A DNA stretch of 64,000 nucleotides from Uranotaenia lowii (lineage: Eukaryota > Arthropoda > Insecta > Diptera > Culicidae): contig NC_073692.1 of assembly GCF_029784155.1 (NCBI RefSeq), positions 330,727,920 through 330,791,919 of the forward strand, given 5' to 3'. The notes under the pieces were generated by a model. It was not told where the DNA came from. It did no database searches and worked only from the letters and a program-made list of their open reading frames with translations. A program made the position numbers and the translations under genes. The first letter of the stretch is position 1. Each line of letters begins with the position of its first letter. Of this stretch, positions 11,594-23,955 are shown piece after piece.

Positions 11594-12786
11594 TTACCAG
11601 ATTACCATTGAATTTTTGTTTCCTATACAAAACCAATCTGTTTGCTTCTTGTAAAGGTATCTTTACTGGAAGATCTGTCCATTTATACTCCTTCTTATGT
11701 ATAGTTAATTAATCTTGAGTTACATTCTTGCATCTCAGAGGACCAGACAAACCCAGAAATTTAATTTGAACTGGTGTCTACCTACTTTGACCTGTATCAG
11801 AAAAATGTTAAAATACTGGTTTTATTTCTTGTAAAGTATGGGTTTGATAATGACCCAGAAATATATAAATTCGTTGAATTAGCATCGTTGTGATCCCAAT
11901 AAAGCCTGACTTACAGCTTTTAGGGTTTCAAATCCAACTTAAAACTCTTCACTTGTGTGACAAATGTTGATTTTTTTTTCCAACTATACAAATTCAAGTA
12001 GACACTTAAAACGGAGACGAACCTCAAAAACCAATCTATTTAATGTGGCAAAGCTCATTCCTCCTTTACTCTATTTCTGTATGGCACAAACTTGTGGTGA
12101 TACGATTGTTCTACAAACGAAAAAAAATGATAATGAGTCGACTCTGCTAAAAACTTGTTGACGAAATTAAAAAGAAGCCTCCAACAGTTTAAGTACAGAA
12201 TGACAATAAAGTTACGTATTTTTTGAAAATATCCACAACTTTCTTATAGAAAATCAAATCGAATCAACAAAACAAAAGTAACATTCTTTGGAATCTTGGC
12301 TATCATGTTAAACCTCAATTTATTATTTGTCTGATCTCGCTATACTGACACCATTGATAGAAATGCTAGTTGTAGTGGAAATTGAGACATTATTTCAGTT
12401 TGGGATGGTATTTCTTATGAATCCCACCACCTTGCTGGCTCTCATCTTCCAAATATCATCGGGCGTTAAGATTCTTTTGTTGATTTTGTTCGGTGATGTT
12501 TTGATAAAAAAAAATCGCTAGTTTAACGTTTCAGTCTACTTTTATTCGATCATTCTCAGAAACTATGTATCGTACAATTATATTTTGAATGAAAAAAAAA
12601 TTATTTGATTGAATTACAATTTGAAAACTTAATTAAAATAATTATAAAACACAGGTTGGGAACACTCACAAAAAGCTATTTTTCTGCCTGTTAGGGTCGT
12701 CTCTATACTAAATTAATATCCCCTATAATTAATATCAACATTTACGAGCTCTTGGTTTGACGGCAGTAGCTTGTTTTTGACTCCGC
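11594..12786. other. Non-coding DNA, no gene seen
   Basis: AT-rich stretch with only short open frames of non-coding character. No repeat or RNA gene recognised. Confidence 0.45.
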
Positions 12787-13158
12787 TTAAACTTCTTCTG
12801 CTTCTAATATATCTATACACCCAATCTCCGGTGAGGGGTTCCCTTTTTTATTATTATATTCCAAACTGAGGCAGTCTTCTGACTTTCCGGTCCAAAATTT
12901 TGTCCACCGGACCTGGTTTCTGCCCAGATTTTTTTTGTCTACGAAACTGCTTTCCTCTCTATACTTCCGAATCACATTTCGGACTGCTCCAATGCTTACT
13001 TCATCCAACTGCTTCAATTTTGCCAATGCTTCATTTTTGCCCTGACTCAGCGAAATAGTGGGGAAAGTAAATCTTTTTTTCTTGATAATTTTTTCACGAA
13101 AATTATGACAACTGAAGCTCACGATACACAGAGTTTTAAGTTGAGCTGTTAACAACAA
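12787..13158 (-). pseudogene. Decayed Tc1-like transposase N-terminal fragment
   Basis: The minus-strand frame contains LAKLKQLDEVSIGAVRNVIR followed by KYREESSFVDKKNLGR. This resembles a Tc1-type paired-like helix-turn-helix, its recognition helix, and the basic hinge ending in a GR(P)-like motif. The rest of the frame is not recognisable and the catalytic domain is absent. With no flanking terminal repeats visible, I read it as a truncated relic. A chance resemblance cannot be excluded. Confidence 0.45.
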
Positions 13159-16100
13159 AACACAGCGGAAATCAGCTATTTAAACGTCATCCGGGATGAG
13201 CAGGCTTGTTTCAAAATCGTGCTAAGACATAATGAGGCACCCTATACGAAGACTGATGATCACTGATTGATCGATAAATTTTATCCTCTGACCTCAAATA
13301 GTTCTTTTCAACCTCAATTTTAGACAGAAATTTGATCAGACCAGTTGGAAGAACAGTGTCACTTTTTGAACAAGTTTTTATTCAAACTCATATCTTTGAT
13401 GTGAAGTTTATCACCTTATTTAAACTCAATGAAGTCCTACAGTAATCTGGCAACGTTAAACTCTTACAGCGGCAACTATGCTCTATGGATGTTGTCCAGA
13501 GTGGACAAAGGTATCACTTATAGCCAAAACAGCTTTTTCAACACTAGACTTTGTTGAAGCTCGTTGAATCAATTTCTGACTGTGGCTATAAATAGAAGAA
13601 GAAGTCACCGATTACAATTTCTCAGCTCAGTCTTTCAATTTTTTTTAGTAGTTTGTTAACCAAACCAGATATTTTATGGCGACTTCCAATTTTTTTTAAC
13701 TTCACAAAGGCTTACGGTGTTATGGCAACGTAAAATGCCTATTGCGGCCAGTACCCCGTACGGATGTTGTCCAGAATTGAACCCATTTTTGACGGTCGCC
13801 ATTGTAGAAAAAATGAGTTTTTACTGCAGTATTTCACCTTCAGTAGCAAAGTGTAAATCTGGAGCTTTAGATCAATTAACGTTAAATGTATAATGTTTTT
13901 GATAAATTTATTAGTCTAACGAAAGAAGTCCCGAGATAGTTAATAATGACAAATTATCTTGTTCCATACGCATAGCATCTTTTTCAATATTCCTTCGGGG
14001 AGGAGCAAAAAAAACGAACCAATTTTCCTATTCGTTTTTCATACCATTTCAATAACCTTTTTGTGACCTTTCGCGAAAACAGATCACCTCAAATAAGGCA
14101 CAAAAATGGAGCCAAATGATTCATTAATAAGGCGATGTCGCAAAACGGGGCAACCACGCAAAGTCGTAACCCGCAGCGTGCAAACAGTAATCAGAGCGAA
14201 ATCGCCGTGGACCTAGTCATTTTAAATTTCGCATAAAATTTTACGAATCCATTCATTTCTGTTTTGCTAGGTACCGATGATGGTTGGGCTCACTCGGTAC
14301 TTTCCAGCTCGCGGAGACAACGGTTGCGTAACATTTTTAAGCTACTGCAGCCTGACGCTTTTTGTTGTCATTTTGCTGTGTTACGCAGTTTTGTTGTTTT
14401 AGTTGTTTTTTTATTTCTTTTGACGGTTCAAGAAATTTTCAACTTAACCGGAGGGTGTAAGCAAACGCCTTCGTGATTTATGAGACTTTGACAGATAAAG
14501 CTCTTTCTGACGTTGGGTTGTAATTACTGGAGCAGATTTTTGTTTTCGGGGGCTACCGTCATCAGGTTCAAATTGAAACGGTGGGTCGGGTTTCTGGATG
14601 TGAATAATTTTAAGTTGAATGTTGATTTTGGGAATTAAAATTGTTGAAATTCTACGTCAAGTAATTTATTCTCAAGTTACATATTTAGCGAAATCATTAC
14701 GATGAAATGAACGCAAGCTTAACACGTTAAGGACTGCGAAAAAAAACTAAGCCGAAAAATACCAAAACTCGGCACTATATATCTCAGACCACTGAATCAA
14801 ATTCCGCAATCTTAGTATCTTCGAGTTACTGATAGTGTTGTGTTTCATTTTGTCGAATACAGTTTTCTCATTAAATTTATTACATATGAATGTCTCCTCG
14901 TTTTGAACTGAGCCTCCGTTTAGGAAAGAGCTAATCTCTGATAGCTCTCCCAAAGGCACTCCGATTTTTTCCAATTAATATTTAAAGCAAATCTATTCAG
15001 CAAATATCTAAATAATCTTCCCACAAGAATCCCAAAATGAACTTGATTCCACGAAAATTTTCCAACAGCATCCAAGCACCCAATTGGCTTCGAAAGTAAG
15101 CTCCCAAGTTTTGCGTGCTGTTGCTACTGCTGTTCTTTTCAGTGGTAAAAAAGATAACTAAACTCGAAGCCCGAGTTAAGAGCTTTTTCCACCCACTTTG
15201 AAGCGCATTTTGCGCTCGTAGGAGAATTTAAATTCTCCCCAACGCTCCCCTACCGACAGACGATGCTGTTCCTGTGTCTCATTTTAGGGTGGATAACCTT
15301 GTTATTTGTTTTCGTCTGTTTGAGTTCTTCAAACACAAAAAAAAACTATGTCCCGACAACTTGACATCTAAGTAAATTTTTAAGAAGGTTAGTAAGAGCA
15401 ACTTAAAACATAACAAGAAAAAAATAGTCCGTCTACCTTAAGAGAAAAAAAAGTAGTTGAAACTTCAAAGCTCTTCTCGTCCGCAATTTTCCCAGCAAGG
15501 AGGGAGCATCTTCCACACCAGCTAGCAATTATTCTGAACAACTTCTCCAGTTGCGTAGATTTCTTTCCGCTTTTCACCAGAATCAGGGCGGATGCCGTTC
15601 TGCTGAAGCCTAGTAGCCAAACGAAAGTTTTCCCCGGAAAACCGAGGTGAACCTTCTGGGCATTTTCCACCCGGCCTGGACCAAAAATGCTGGTCGTCGG
15701 CTTTGAAGTTGAATCTTGGTACCAGCATTTGGAAAAAATGATATTTTTTGACGGTTTATTTTTTTCAGCTGCTGCTTCCCTTCTGGGAAAGCTCGACGGG
15801 CGCTGGCCAAAGAAAAACAAAAATATTCGAGCCGAAGATCATAGAACTTGGAACAGAGTGAACGAACCGAGGGTAACATCTGCTGTTTTCGCAGCTTATT
15901 ACTGGGAACCGAAGCCGGTCCTGGGGGTTGGCGAGAGATCCAAAAGTAAAAAGCTGGAAAAAGTTTGGTAATAAACTTTCTAAAAATACACCGAGAAAGT
16001 TTATTTTTTGTTGTAGAGAAAATATCGCTTGGTATCAATAGACTCAACAAAAAAACCCTCCAAAGATTTCCAATTTCAAAACGTGACTTCTGCTCAAGTT

Positions 16101-16599
16101 TCGATTTTCAACCTTAGTTGGTGAATTAAATGTTAAGAATTGTATCGAAATTGGCATAAAAAAGTGAATCTAACCTTCTAAGGTTTTTATAAATATCTCT
16201 AAATTAAATCAACAGGGCGAGGACGTGTAACCGTAAATTCAAAACTGAGCTCATTCATAACCAAGCTTGATGAATACACTTGAAAATTATCCGGGATGAA
16301 TAGAATTTTGAAATGATTTTGTATTGGTAGCCAAATCCACACGAAGTTAGTTGGCATGATCCTCTAAGATTTCAATGAAACCTGTGAGCATGAAGATTTT
16401 ACCTCGTAAAGCAATTTGGCATTTTGAGTTTTCCCAAAAAATATTAAGACTAACATTTGAAAAGGGACAAACTTTTCCGGCAAAAATTTTTTAAACATTT
16501 TTAGCTCAAAAATTACAATTCCCACACAAATGCGGTTCATGAGAGAGTTTTGGAAAAATGATCGAATTATTAAAAAAAATTGATATTTTTTAAATCCTA
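13159..16599. other. Mostly featureless non-coding DNA
   Basis: Two related stretches near 13462-13500 and 13738-13776 share GATGTTGTCCAGA and surrounding words, indicating an old duplication. A lone copy of the GACGGTCGCCAT core lies at 13785-13803. A GC-richer patch at about 15480-15960 contains long open frames on both strands. None shows splice borders or a known motif, so I do not call a gene. Confidence 0.45.
13785..13803. repeat. Isolated copy of the GACGGTCGCCAT core motif
   Basis: Reads ATTTTTGACGGTCGCCATTG. It lies more than 12 kb from the array at 26-29 kb and shares almost nothing with it beyond the core. Confidence 0.6.
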
Positions 16600-16812
16600 C
16601 ACTGAATAAAATGGATTTCAAAACCTAAAACAGTAAAACTCAATTTCCCAAAAAAAAAAAAATGCGATCTCAGAATTTGACGATATTTTTTTCTAAGCCG
16701 GGTAGTAATAAAGCCTACATAAATTGCAACTTGTGCATATTTAAGAGAAAAAAGTTTTTGTTACAAAAACTTCTCATGTTTTTTTTAAATCATGTAATTT
16801 ATTTTTTCAGTG
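16600..16812. mobile_element. Small TIR element with CACTGAA ends
   Basis: Starts CACTGAATAAAAT and ends with the inverse ATTTTTTCAGTG. A related start (CACTGAAAAAAAA) with similar interior (AAAAACTTCT, GGAAAATAGTTTTT) follows at 16902-17110, so two copies lie side by side. No target duplication is clear and the terminal repeats are low-complexity, so support is modest. Confidence 0.4.
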
Positions 16813-17205
16813 TCGATTTCCAATTTCAAAAACTGCTTCGTTGAATTGATTGTTCTGCTTCGCAGAATCAAAAGCTTTGATTGTTATAAGTGAAAATCCT
16901 ACACTGAAAAAAAAATGCAAACTAAAATCTTAATGTCGATTTAAAAAAAATGGCCATCTCTAATTCGATAAAATTTTTTTGTGGTGGAGAACAATGTGAT
17001 CTACAACTCTTCTGAACATCGCAAAGTGAGCACTCTTAAGGGAAAATAGTTTTTCTAACAAAAACTTCTGTTTTCCGTTTTTTTTTAATGAAAAACGAAA
17101 AACAAATTTTTTGGGTGTATAATGATAAAACTTAATTAGAAGCAGATCAAATAAAAATCACCAAACGCTTTGAATTTACATAAACATTTTATTTCCATGA
17201 ATAAC

Positions 17206-17207
<2 letters not shown>

Positions 17208-17238
<31 letters not shown>

Positions 17239-17239
17239 C
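17208..17239. repeat. (AAT)n microsatellite
   Basis: About ten uninterrupted AAT/ATA trinucleotides. Confidence 0.85.
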
Positions 17240-17746
17240 AAAATTTATGCATGCATTTACTTTATTTTTTTGCCTTATCAAATTCCTATCATCTATTCTA
17301 TTCTATTTTGTTTATTTATAGAGGATTTTAACCAACTTGGTCATTCGTCCTCTTGCTATCATCTCTTTATATCGAAACTTGTTTGTTTACAAAATGCATA
17401 AAACAACCGCTTAAAAGATGTTCGAGTTATGCCATATTAACGGTTGATTTAGTAAGTGAGCATCCCTTGATCTGTGAAAAGTGGGAGAGGTCCTCTTTTT
17501 AATCACAAATCACTTCGTTATGTTCAAACTTGTTTGTATGCAAAATGTGAAGCGAGTCTCTTGATAATAGTTTGAGCTGAAGCATATTTTTGTTGATTTT
17601 GTATGGAAGCTTCCGATTTCCCTCTTTGTTTGGAAGTGACAGGTGTTCTTTATCATGTGTTAATTTAATTAAAATCATTCTAACATGATTTGAGTTAGAG
17701 TGTGTAAACATTTTTTAAAATAGGAATTCAAAAGAGTTAGTGTACC
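17240..17746. other. Non-coding DNA with a copy of a dispersed repeat
   Basis: AGGATTTTAACCAACTTGGT and the following CATTCGTCCTC resemble the AGGATTTAACCAGCTTGGTC module in the array at 55.7 and 56.6 kb. This points to a shared dispersed repeat. No gene. Confidence 0.45.
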
Positions 17747-18690
17747 AGGGTAGGTCCATAGGGTTGTCAACTGAGCCCTATGGTTTTAAACCCTGTGTCG
17801 ACTAGTCAAAGGAACATTTTTGACAGTTTTAAATCCGTTTATTCGGCGAACTTTTTACACAACTGTCTATTCATTTTACATTTTTCAATATATTGACTAC
17901 TTAAGTGAAAACAGGAGACCCAAGTTTTTATTTGTTTTTCATGAAAACTCAATCGATTGTATTACTTTCAGCTTGTCTTTTGTACACTTCGACAGCAAGC
18001 TTTTCTTGTCAATCATTTCTCCTTCCATCGTTTTTAAAGCTATTTTTTGTCGATCAATAGAAAATAGCATGCTCAAGCTCAAGCTCAGGGTAGGTCCATA
18101 GGGTTGTCAACTGAGCCCTATGGTTTTAAACCCTGTGTCGAATAGTCAAAGGAATATTTTTGACAGTTTTAAATCCGTTTATTCGGCGAACTTTTTACAC
18201 AACTTTTTTTTTTAAATTGCGACCCAGAGATGGGTCTTGACTCAAACATTTAGTCAGCGAAACTTTTTTTTTAGAGAAATGAATCCAACTTAGATGAAAT
18301 TTCAGGGACTGATAAGAGAAAATCGATGTTGAAAAACATGCGAAAAAAAATTCGCCTTGTCTCCCGGTGAGACTTGAACCCACATCTTGCGCCTTTTTTC
18401 AACATCGATTTTCTCTTATCTAGTCCCTGAAATTTCATCTAAGTTGGATTCATTTCTCTACAAAAAAATTTTTACACAACTTTCTATTCATTTTACATTT
18501 TTCAATATATTGACTACTTAAGTGAAAACAGGAGACCCAAGTTTTTATTTGGTTTTCATGAAAACTCAATCAATTGTACTACTTTCAGTTTATCTTTTGT
18601 ACCTTTCGACAGCAAGCTTTTCTTGTCAATCATTTCTCCTCCCATCGTTTTTAAAGCTGATTTTTGTCGATGAAAAGCAAAAAAGCGTGT
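17747..18690. repeat. Tandem duplication, two copies of a 340-bp unit
   Basis: Copy 1 runs from 17747 to 18086. Copy 2 starts at 18087 with the same words (AGGGTAGGTCCATAGGG, GTTTTAAACCCTGTGTCGA). Copy 2 continues to about 18690 because a 265-bp element plus a 12-bp target duplication lies within it. The copies differ by scattered substitutions, so the duplication is fairly recent but not new. The open frames through it are not conserved between copies. Confidence 0.85.
18204..18468 (-). mobile_element. Retroposed foldback element with tRNA-like loop
   Basis: Flanked by the 12-bp direct repeat TTTTTACACAAC at 18192-18203 and 18469-18480. Copy 1 of the surrounding duplication carries that site once, giving a natural empty site. 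On the minus strand the element ends in an A-rich tail, as a retroposon would. Inside are two inverted arms of about 60 bp (18273-18335 and 18399-18461; GAAATGAATCCAACTTAGAT on one arm). They enclose a loop with a T-arm-like GTGGGTTCAAGTCTCACC. A hairpin-forming, A-tailed, tRNA-related unit is an unusual SINE architecture. Confidence 0.75.
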
Positions 18691-20074
18691 ACGACTCAAA
18701 GACAAACCCTGACACATGCACGGCTTAATGAATGCAATCAATATTGTAACTTGTTTTCCACCCTCGCTGTGCTTGGTCACACATTTCCAGTCGATGACTA
18801 CACCGTGGAGCTGTCTCCATTTTCCATCGGAGAGGAGGCAGGCTTTCCTGATCCAAATGGTGTTGTTTTTTTCCTCCTTCTTATTGATGTGTCCTCCACC
18901 TTCTATATCGAAGCGCTGAGCTGAGCGTTACATCCGCTTCCATAAATATCCTTTCCGAAGGCAAAAGTATTGCATTATTGATTGGAAATGCAGCGGTCGT
19001 TTTCATCCATCAGAGTGTGTTGTTGTCGTAACAACCTCCCGTCCCCAGTCAGTTTCCTCCCAATTAAACAAGTCACCATTCGTCTCTAAACACAATTGTT
19101 GTGTGCTGAAAAATAAAGCGGAGAAGCAGTAAACCATCGATTACAGCATCATTTTGTTTAGTTGAACTTCCCCGCACGTTCGTCATCCTAGTCCAAGACC
19201 ACGACGCATGTTGAATTGAATCCATCAATGATGCAAACCACTACCGATGTTTGAAGAAAGGAGAAATAGAAATCCTCCAGGCAAAAGTTCGATTGGATTT
19301 ATTTGCTTTTTTCAACAATTGCTTCAATTGGTTGTGACATTTCTTTTTCTACTTTTCTCTTATTCTCATTTGTGGAAACCTTCAGATTTTTGCTGCCGGC
19401 AGCAGCTATCCTTGAGATTCTCGTTGAGAGCAAGTGGGGAAATGTGATTAGACTGTTGAAGAAATTTTTTCTGTATGGCATTTGCTTTCGCTGAAAGCTT
19501 TCAGTGAAAATGTCGAATGACATCACTCTCCGATTAAATAAAATGAGATCACAACCAGTTGCTTGCTAAAATTTAAGTCGAAGTTCAAGGAAGCTTTCCT
19601 GGGCTTCTTTTCAACTTCAAAATTGAGTATGAAATCAATAGACTGTACTTATCCCTGAAGCCAAACCCACCACCCTTGACAATTCGCCCAAATTTGCTAT
19701 TTCCGAAACTGCTCGAAATTGTTTCCGCCAATTTTTCAGTGCTCCCCCGAGCAAGCTGCAACTTTGAGGGTTTTGCCAGCTGTTGAAGCTTCTCGTTTGG
19801 CAATGGAAAAAGTGGAACTGTTGGAATGTCATTTGCAAAGCTTAGCTTTTCAGAATGTGATGAGGGTGAGAACTTTGGCGTTCTTTGTTCATCCTTGGGA
19901 AGATCCTCAAATCAAGGTTACAAATGGAGGTTAAAACAATTGTGGTTCAAACAAAATCTATAGAATTCAAAGGTTTGAACCTTAAATTGTCAATCTACAT
20001 CTAAACTTGACCTCGTACATAAAATTTTGGCACAAAAATTTAATAAAGTATCTATATTGTAGGATTGAAAATAC
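18691..20074. other. Non-coding DNA, no gene seen
   Basis: Open frames on both strands are short and unrelated to known motifs. Composition is moderate. No repeat recognised. Confidence 0.45.
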
Positions 20075-20838
20075 TTCTTGATTCTTGATTCTTGATTCTT
20101 GATTCTTGATTCTTGATTCTTGATTCTTGATTCTTGATTCTTGATTCTTGATTCTTGATTCTTGATTCTTGATTCTTGATTCTTGATTCTTGATTCTTGA
20201 TTCTTGATTCTTGATTCTTGATTCTTGATTCTTGATTCTTGATTCTTGATTCTTGATTCTTGATTCTTGATTCTTGATTCTTGATTCTTGATTCTTGATT
20301 CTTGATTCTTGATTCTTGATTCTTGATTCTTGATTCTTGATTTTTGATTCTTGATTCTTGATTTTTGATTCTTGATTCTTCATCCTTGATTCTTGATTCT
20401 TGATTCTTGATTCTGTTTCTTGATTCTTGATTCTTGATTCTTGATTCTTGATTCTTGATTCTTGATTCTTGTTTCTTGTTTCGTGATTCTTGGTTCTTGA
20501 TTCTTGATTCTTGATTCTTGATTCTTGATTCTTGATTCTTGATTCTTGATTCTTGATTCTTGATTCTTGATTCTTGATTCTTGATTCTTGATTCTTGATT
20601 CTTGATTCTTGATTCTTGATTCTTGATTCTTGATTCTTGATTCTTGATTCTTGATTCTTGATTCTTGATTCTTGATTCTTGATTCTTGATTCTTGATTCT
20701 TGATTCTTGATTCTTGATTCTTGATTCTTGATTCTTGATTCTTGATTCTTGATTCTTGATTCTTGATTCTTGATTCTTGATTCTTGATTCTTGATTCTTG
20801 ATTCTTGATTCTTGATTCTTGATTCTTGATTCTCGATT
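20075..20838. repeat. Heptanucleotide satellite (TTCTTGA)n
   Basis: About 109 near-perfect copies of TTCTTGA over 764 bp, with a few variant units around 20340-20500 (TTTTTGA, CATCCTTGA, TTTCGTGA). Because 7 is not a multiple of 3, minus-strand frames read a 7-residue period (NQESRIK). This gives long but meaningless open frames. Confidence 0.95.
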
Positions 20839-22978
20839 GTCGATTATTGGTTGCAATTATGAAATCTTTTATCTAGAACCTCGAATTTGAAATTTTAAAT
20901 CCAGAATCTGAACCTTGAATCTTAGATCAAGAATCAAAAAAAAGAATCCATGATTTAATCTTCCTTTTTAATTACTCATCTTGCCAAATTGTTGATGAAA
21001 CACTCAGTCAGTCGGTGATTCGATTCGGCGTTCCCAAAATAAGGTCTTCCCGAAAAATTTGCGTAGCCAAAAATATTCTCTCGTGTTTTTTCGAGCTTCT
21101 GTCCACCGGCTGTTTTTACTTTTGCTGTTCTCGTAACATGCAAAAATCAATTGGAAAGCTATATTTAAACTACTAGCAGCAGCATTTGGTATGCGATTTT
21201 TTCCTGGTTTCGATTCCTAGGGTGGTGATCATTGGAAGGTTGTCTTGCGTTCTGTAGTAGTTTGCCAAATTCGGCTTGTTTTTAAAAGTCGGTAATACAT
21301 TTTTAGATTCTAGTTACTGATTCCTCTTTGTGGGTTTTTTTTTAAATTTGTTAAAGTAATATTTGGTTTCGGATTCAAGGTTTTTGAGAATGTTTTGACA
21401 ACTTCAAGCAAGATGTTTTATTCCTATTTTTGGAAGAATGTTTTTAAAATTTTTAACTAAAAAATTATATGGAAAATACCAAGACCCTCCCTTAATCTTC
21501 TCAGAGGGAAAAAAAACTGCCCGATTCGTACGAAATTTCGGCAATCCAACAAGCGAAGCAGCACGTGTGCCAAAATAAAATAAGAATGGCCGGTTTTCCG
21601 AGCACCACGCCGATCGCCCTCCGGCACAGCCAATGACGTCATCGGTTAGCGCACATCTCATCAAAACATCAACATCAACATCATCGTCGTCCTGCCTTGT
21701 GGTGCTGCTTGTGAATGATTTGAGTTGTTGATGTAGGTGGAGGCGCATTCGCCCAGTGTTTGTGTATGTTGGAATATTATGCGAAAGTTGCAGAGAGAGA
21801 GAGAGCAGAGATGTTTACTCAATTCTTGGGAGTGAGGGCCATTAGCTGTCAATAAATTTTAAGCTCCACCAGTCGGTGTTTCTTATGATCTGTCCTGTCT
21901 TTTTAGGGGGTGGGAAACTCATCTGGGCTGATGATCGAATCATAAAAATTAACACTGGAATTGATATTTTCAAAGAAAAACTTTATTTTCGAGATGTTCC
22001 AAAAACAGTTAAAATTTCGGTTTAATGTTCGAAAGAAATGTTTTCAAAGTGAAAAATTTCCTTCAAAACGAGTATATTTCTCATTTGATCAGTGTCATTT
22101 CCACTCTCAAGAGTAGCAAAGTGACAGCAAAACTAATAACAACAAATGAGTGGCCCCGAAAATCAATCTACTTACCCACCTTCCAGATTGTGCTGATGAA
22201 CTAGATTTTCCCCCATTTTCGGTTTCCGTCCGTTGTGCTGTTGTTTCAGTGACGACAACAACAACAGCACTGAAGCAAGCGCTATTCCATATGTTTATCG
22301 GAAAGTTACAAACAAAATATTTTCTTCCAAGAGGAGCTACTGTTGCTGTTTCTGTTTCTGTTTCGTCAGCTGGTTGGTTGGAGCTTCCAAGACTTTGGTT
22401 CAAGAAGTTCGGAAGATTGGAAAACTTTTAGAAAAGGAAAACTGAGAGGGAGGGTGTATTTTCCGGACCTTTTATTGTTGTTATTATTCCACTCAAATTA
22501 AAGGTTATTAGCGGGGCTCTAGCGTAAGTGGTGGGTAGACAGGTGCAGTAGCTTTCCTGGCGCCACCTTCACACCGTTAAAGTTTTCAGCTGAGAGGCGG
22601 AAATTGATTTATTTTGTAGCAGCAGAAAGGTGGAAACGGTGTTTGTTGGCTCTCTTGTGATTAGTTTTGAACGGATGTTTAAACTCTGTTTTAAAGTAAG
22701 CAATATTTTTAAATGAGAAAATTTCATTGAAGCTAAAACTTCAAATTTAAACCATCATTTTTTGTTTCAAATCAGGCGAGTCAAATTGAAAACAGCAGTA
22801 TTTGTCTAACTCAAGGTTCTTAGAAGTTCCAAATCGGTGCCGTATGGAAAAGTTTCCACGATGAAAGAGCCACACAAAATTGATTCTTAATATTCGAGAT
22901 TTCATCCGATTGCCAACAAATTTTCAGGGATTGAAAAATTACTATTAAGCTTCATTTTATCATTTTACTCGTATTTTT
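20839..22978. other. Non-coding DNA, no gene seen
   Basis: Contains (GA)n at about 21792-21806 and several moderately GC-rich patches. Open frames lack splice context, homologous motifs or a sensible start. Confidence 0.45.
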
Positions 22979-23955
22979 TTACAGTCCATGCGCTAAAACC
23001 CGCACCTTGGCCTTAACCCCGGCTATAAGATTCTGCACAACCTGTGAATAAAGAGTTTTTTGCATGTAAACCCATACTTTCTCAGTTCTTCGACTATCTT
23101 CACAACCTTAGGTCGGTTAAGAAGGTGCTAGTTCACAATCACCCTGTACCTCTCGATGGGGCGGAGCTCCGGAGAGTTGGGAGGGTTGAACTACTACAGC
23201 ACGTCCTTGGAGTAGTGGCATGAGGCCAAATCTGGTCAGAAGATTGTTGGGACGTTGTGGGCCTTCATGAGAGGAAGCTGCCTCTTCTGGAGGTCCTCTT
23301 TCATGTACACCTGTCCGTTCATCATGCCATGGGTCACGAAAGGTGCACTTCGCTTCCCGCACGTGCAAATGGCTTGCCAAACCAGTAATTTATTCGCAAA
23401 TTTGGACATCTTCTGAGTGCGGACATGCTCCAGAACGCTGAACTTCTCCTTGGCCGTGAAAAACAGGCTGTCGGGGATCTGTTTGAAGTCGGCCTTCACA
23501 TATGTTCCGTCGTCCATGATGCAGCATTCAACTTTCGTCAGCATGTTGAGGAAAACTTCCTGGCACGGGTTTTTGGCGGACTTGTTTTGCATCTCGTCGT
23601 GATTAGGGGCCTTTTGTACCTTGAACGTTCGAAGCCCGGCCTTAGTTTTGGCCTTCTGGACAAAACTTCGGCTTAGGTGCAGCTTCTTAGTCACATCCCG
23701 AACGGAGGCATTCGGGTTTCGTTTGAAGGCGCGATTGTGATTTTTGGTGTTGTACGGAATACTTTTTCCTTCACTTCTGGGCTCCCGATCGGCGGTCAAT
23801 CGTTCCTCGAACCGCTTAATCACTGGCGACACCGTGGAATTCGCGATTCTAAACTTTTTGGCGATGGAACGATGCGAGAGATCCTTATTCTCGTGATGAA
23901 TGCGCAAGATTTTATCACGCACGAGCTGTTCTTTCGACTTAATTTCGGCGAGTTT
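22979..23955 (-). pseudogene. Broken DD37E Tc1/mariner transposase, second lineage
   Basis: The minus frame reads KSKEQLVRDKILRIHHENKD, then a helix-turn-helix (SIAKKFRIANSTVSPVIKRF) and a second one (SVRDVTKKLHLSRSFVQKA). The catalytic core follows: IMDDGTYVKADFK (first Asp), KLLVWQAICTCG, PDLASCHYSKDVL (second Asp) and PIERYRVIV (Glu). The C-terminus ends at TAA 22981-22979. Damage: no ATG remains upstream of an in-frame stop; TGG before PDLAS became TGA; about a dozen codons between the second Asp and Glu are lost and replaced by TAG TAG; another stop follows PIERYRVIVN and there is a shift after it. All three catalytic codons persist. It differs widely from the copy at 8.3-9.2 kb, so two subfamilies invaded this genome. 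Confidence 0.88.

Noticed and set aside
15389..16050. Overlapping minus-strand frames of about 145 residues in a GC-richer patch
   Set aside because: No splice borders, no recognised motif, and similar open lengths occur in other frames on both strands here.
19982..20856. Two long minus-strand open frames with a repeated NQESRIK peptide
   Set aside because: They are translations of the (TTCTTGA)n satellite. A 7-base unit without stop codons gives open frames automatically.
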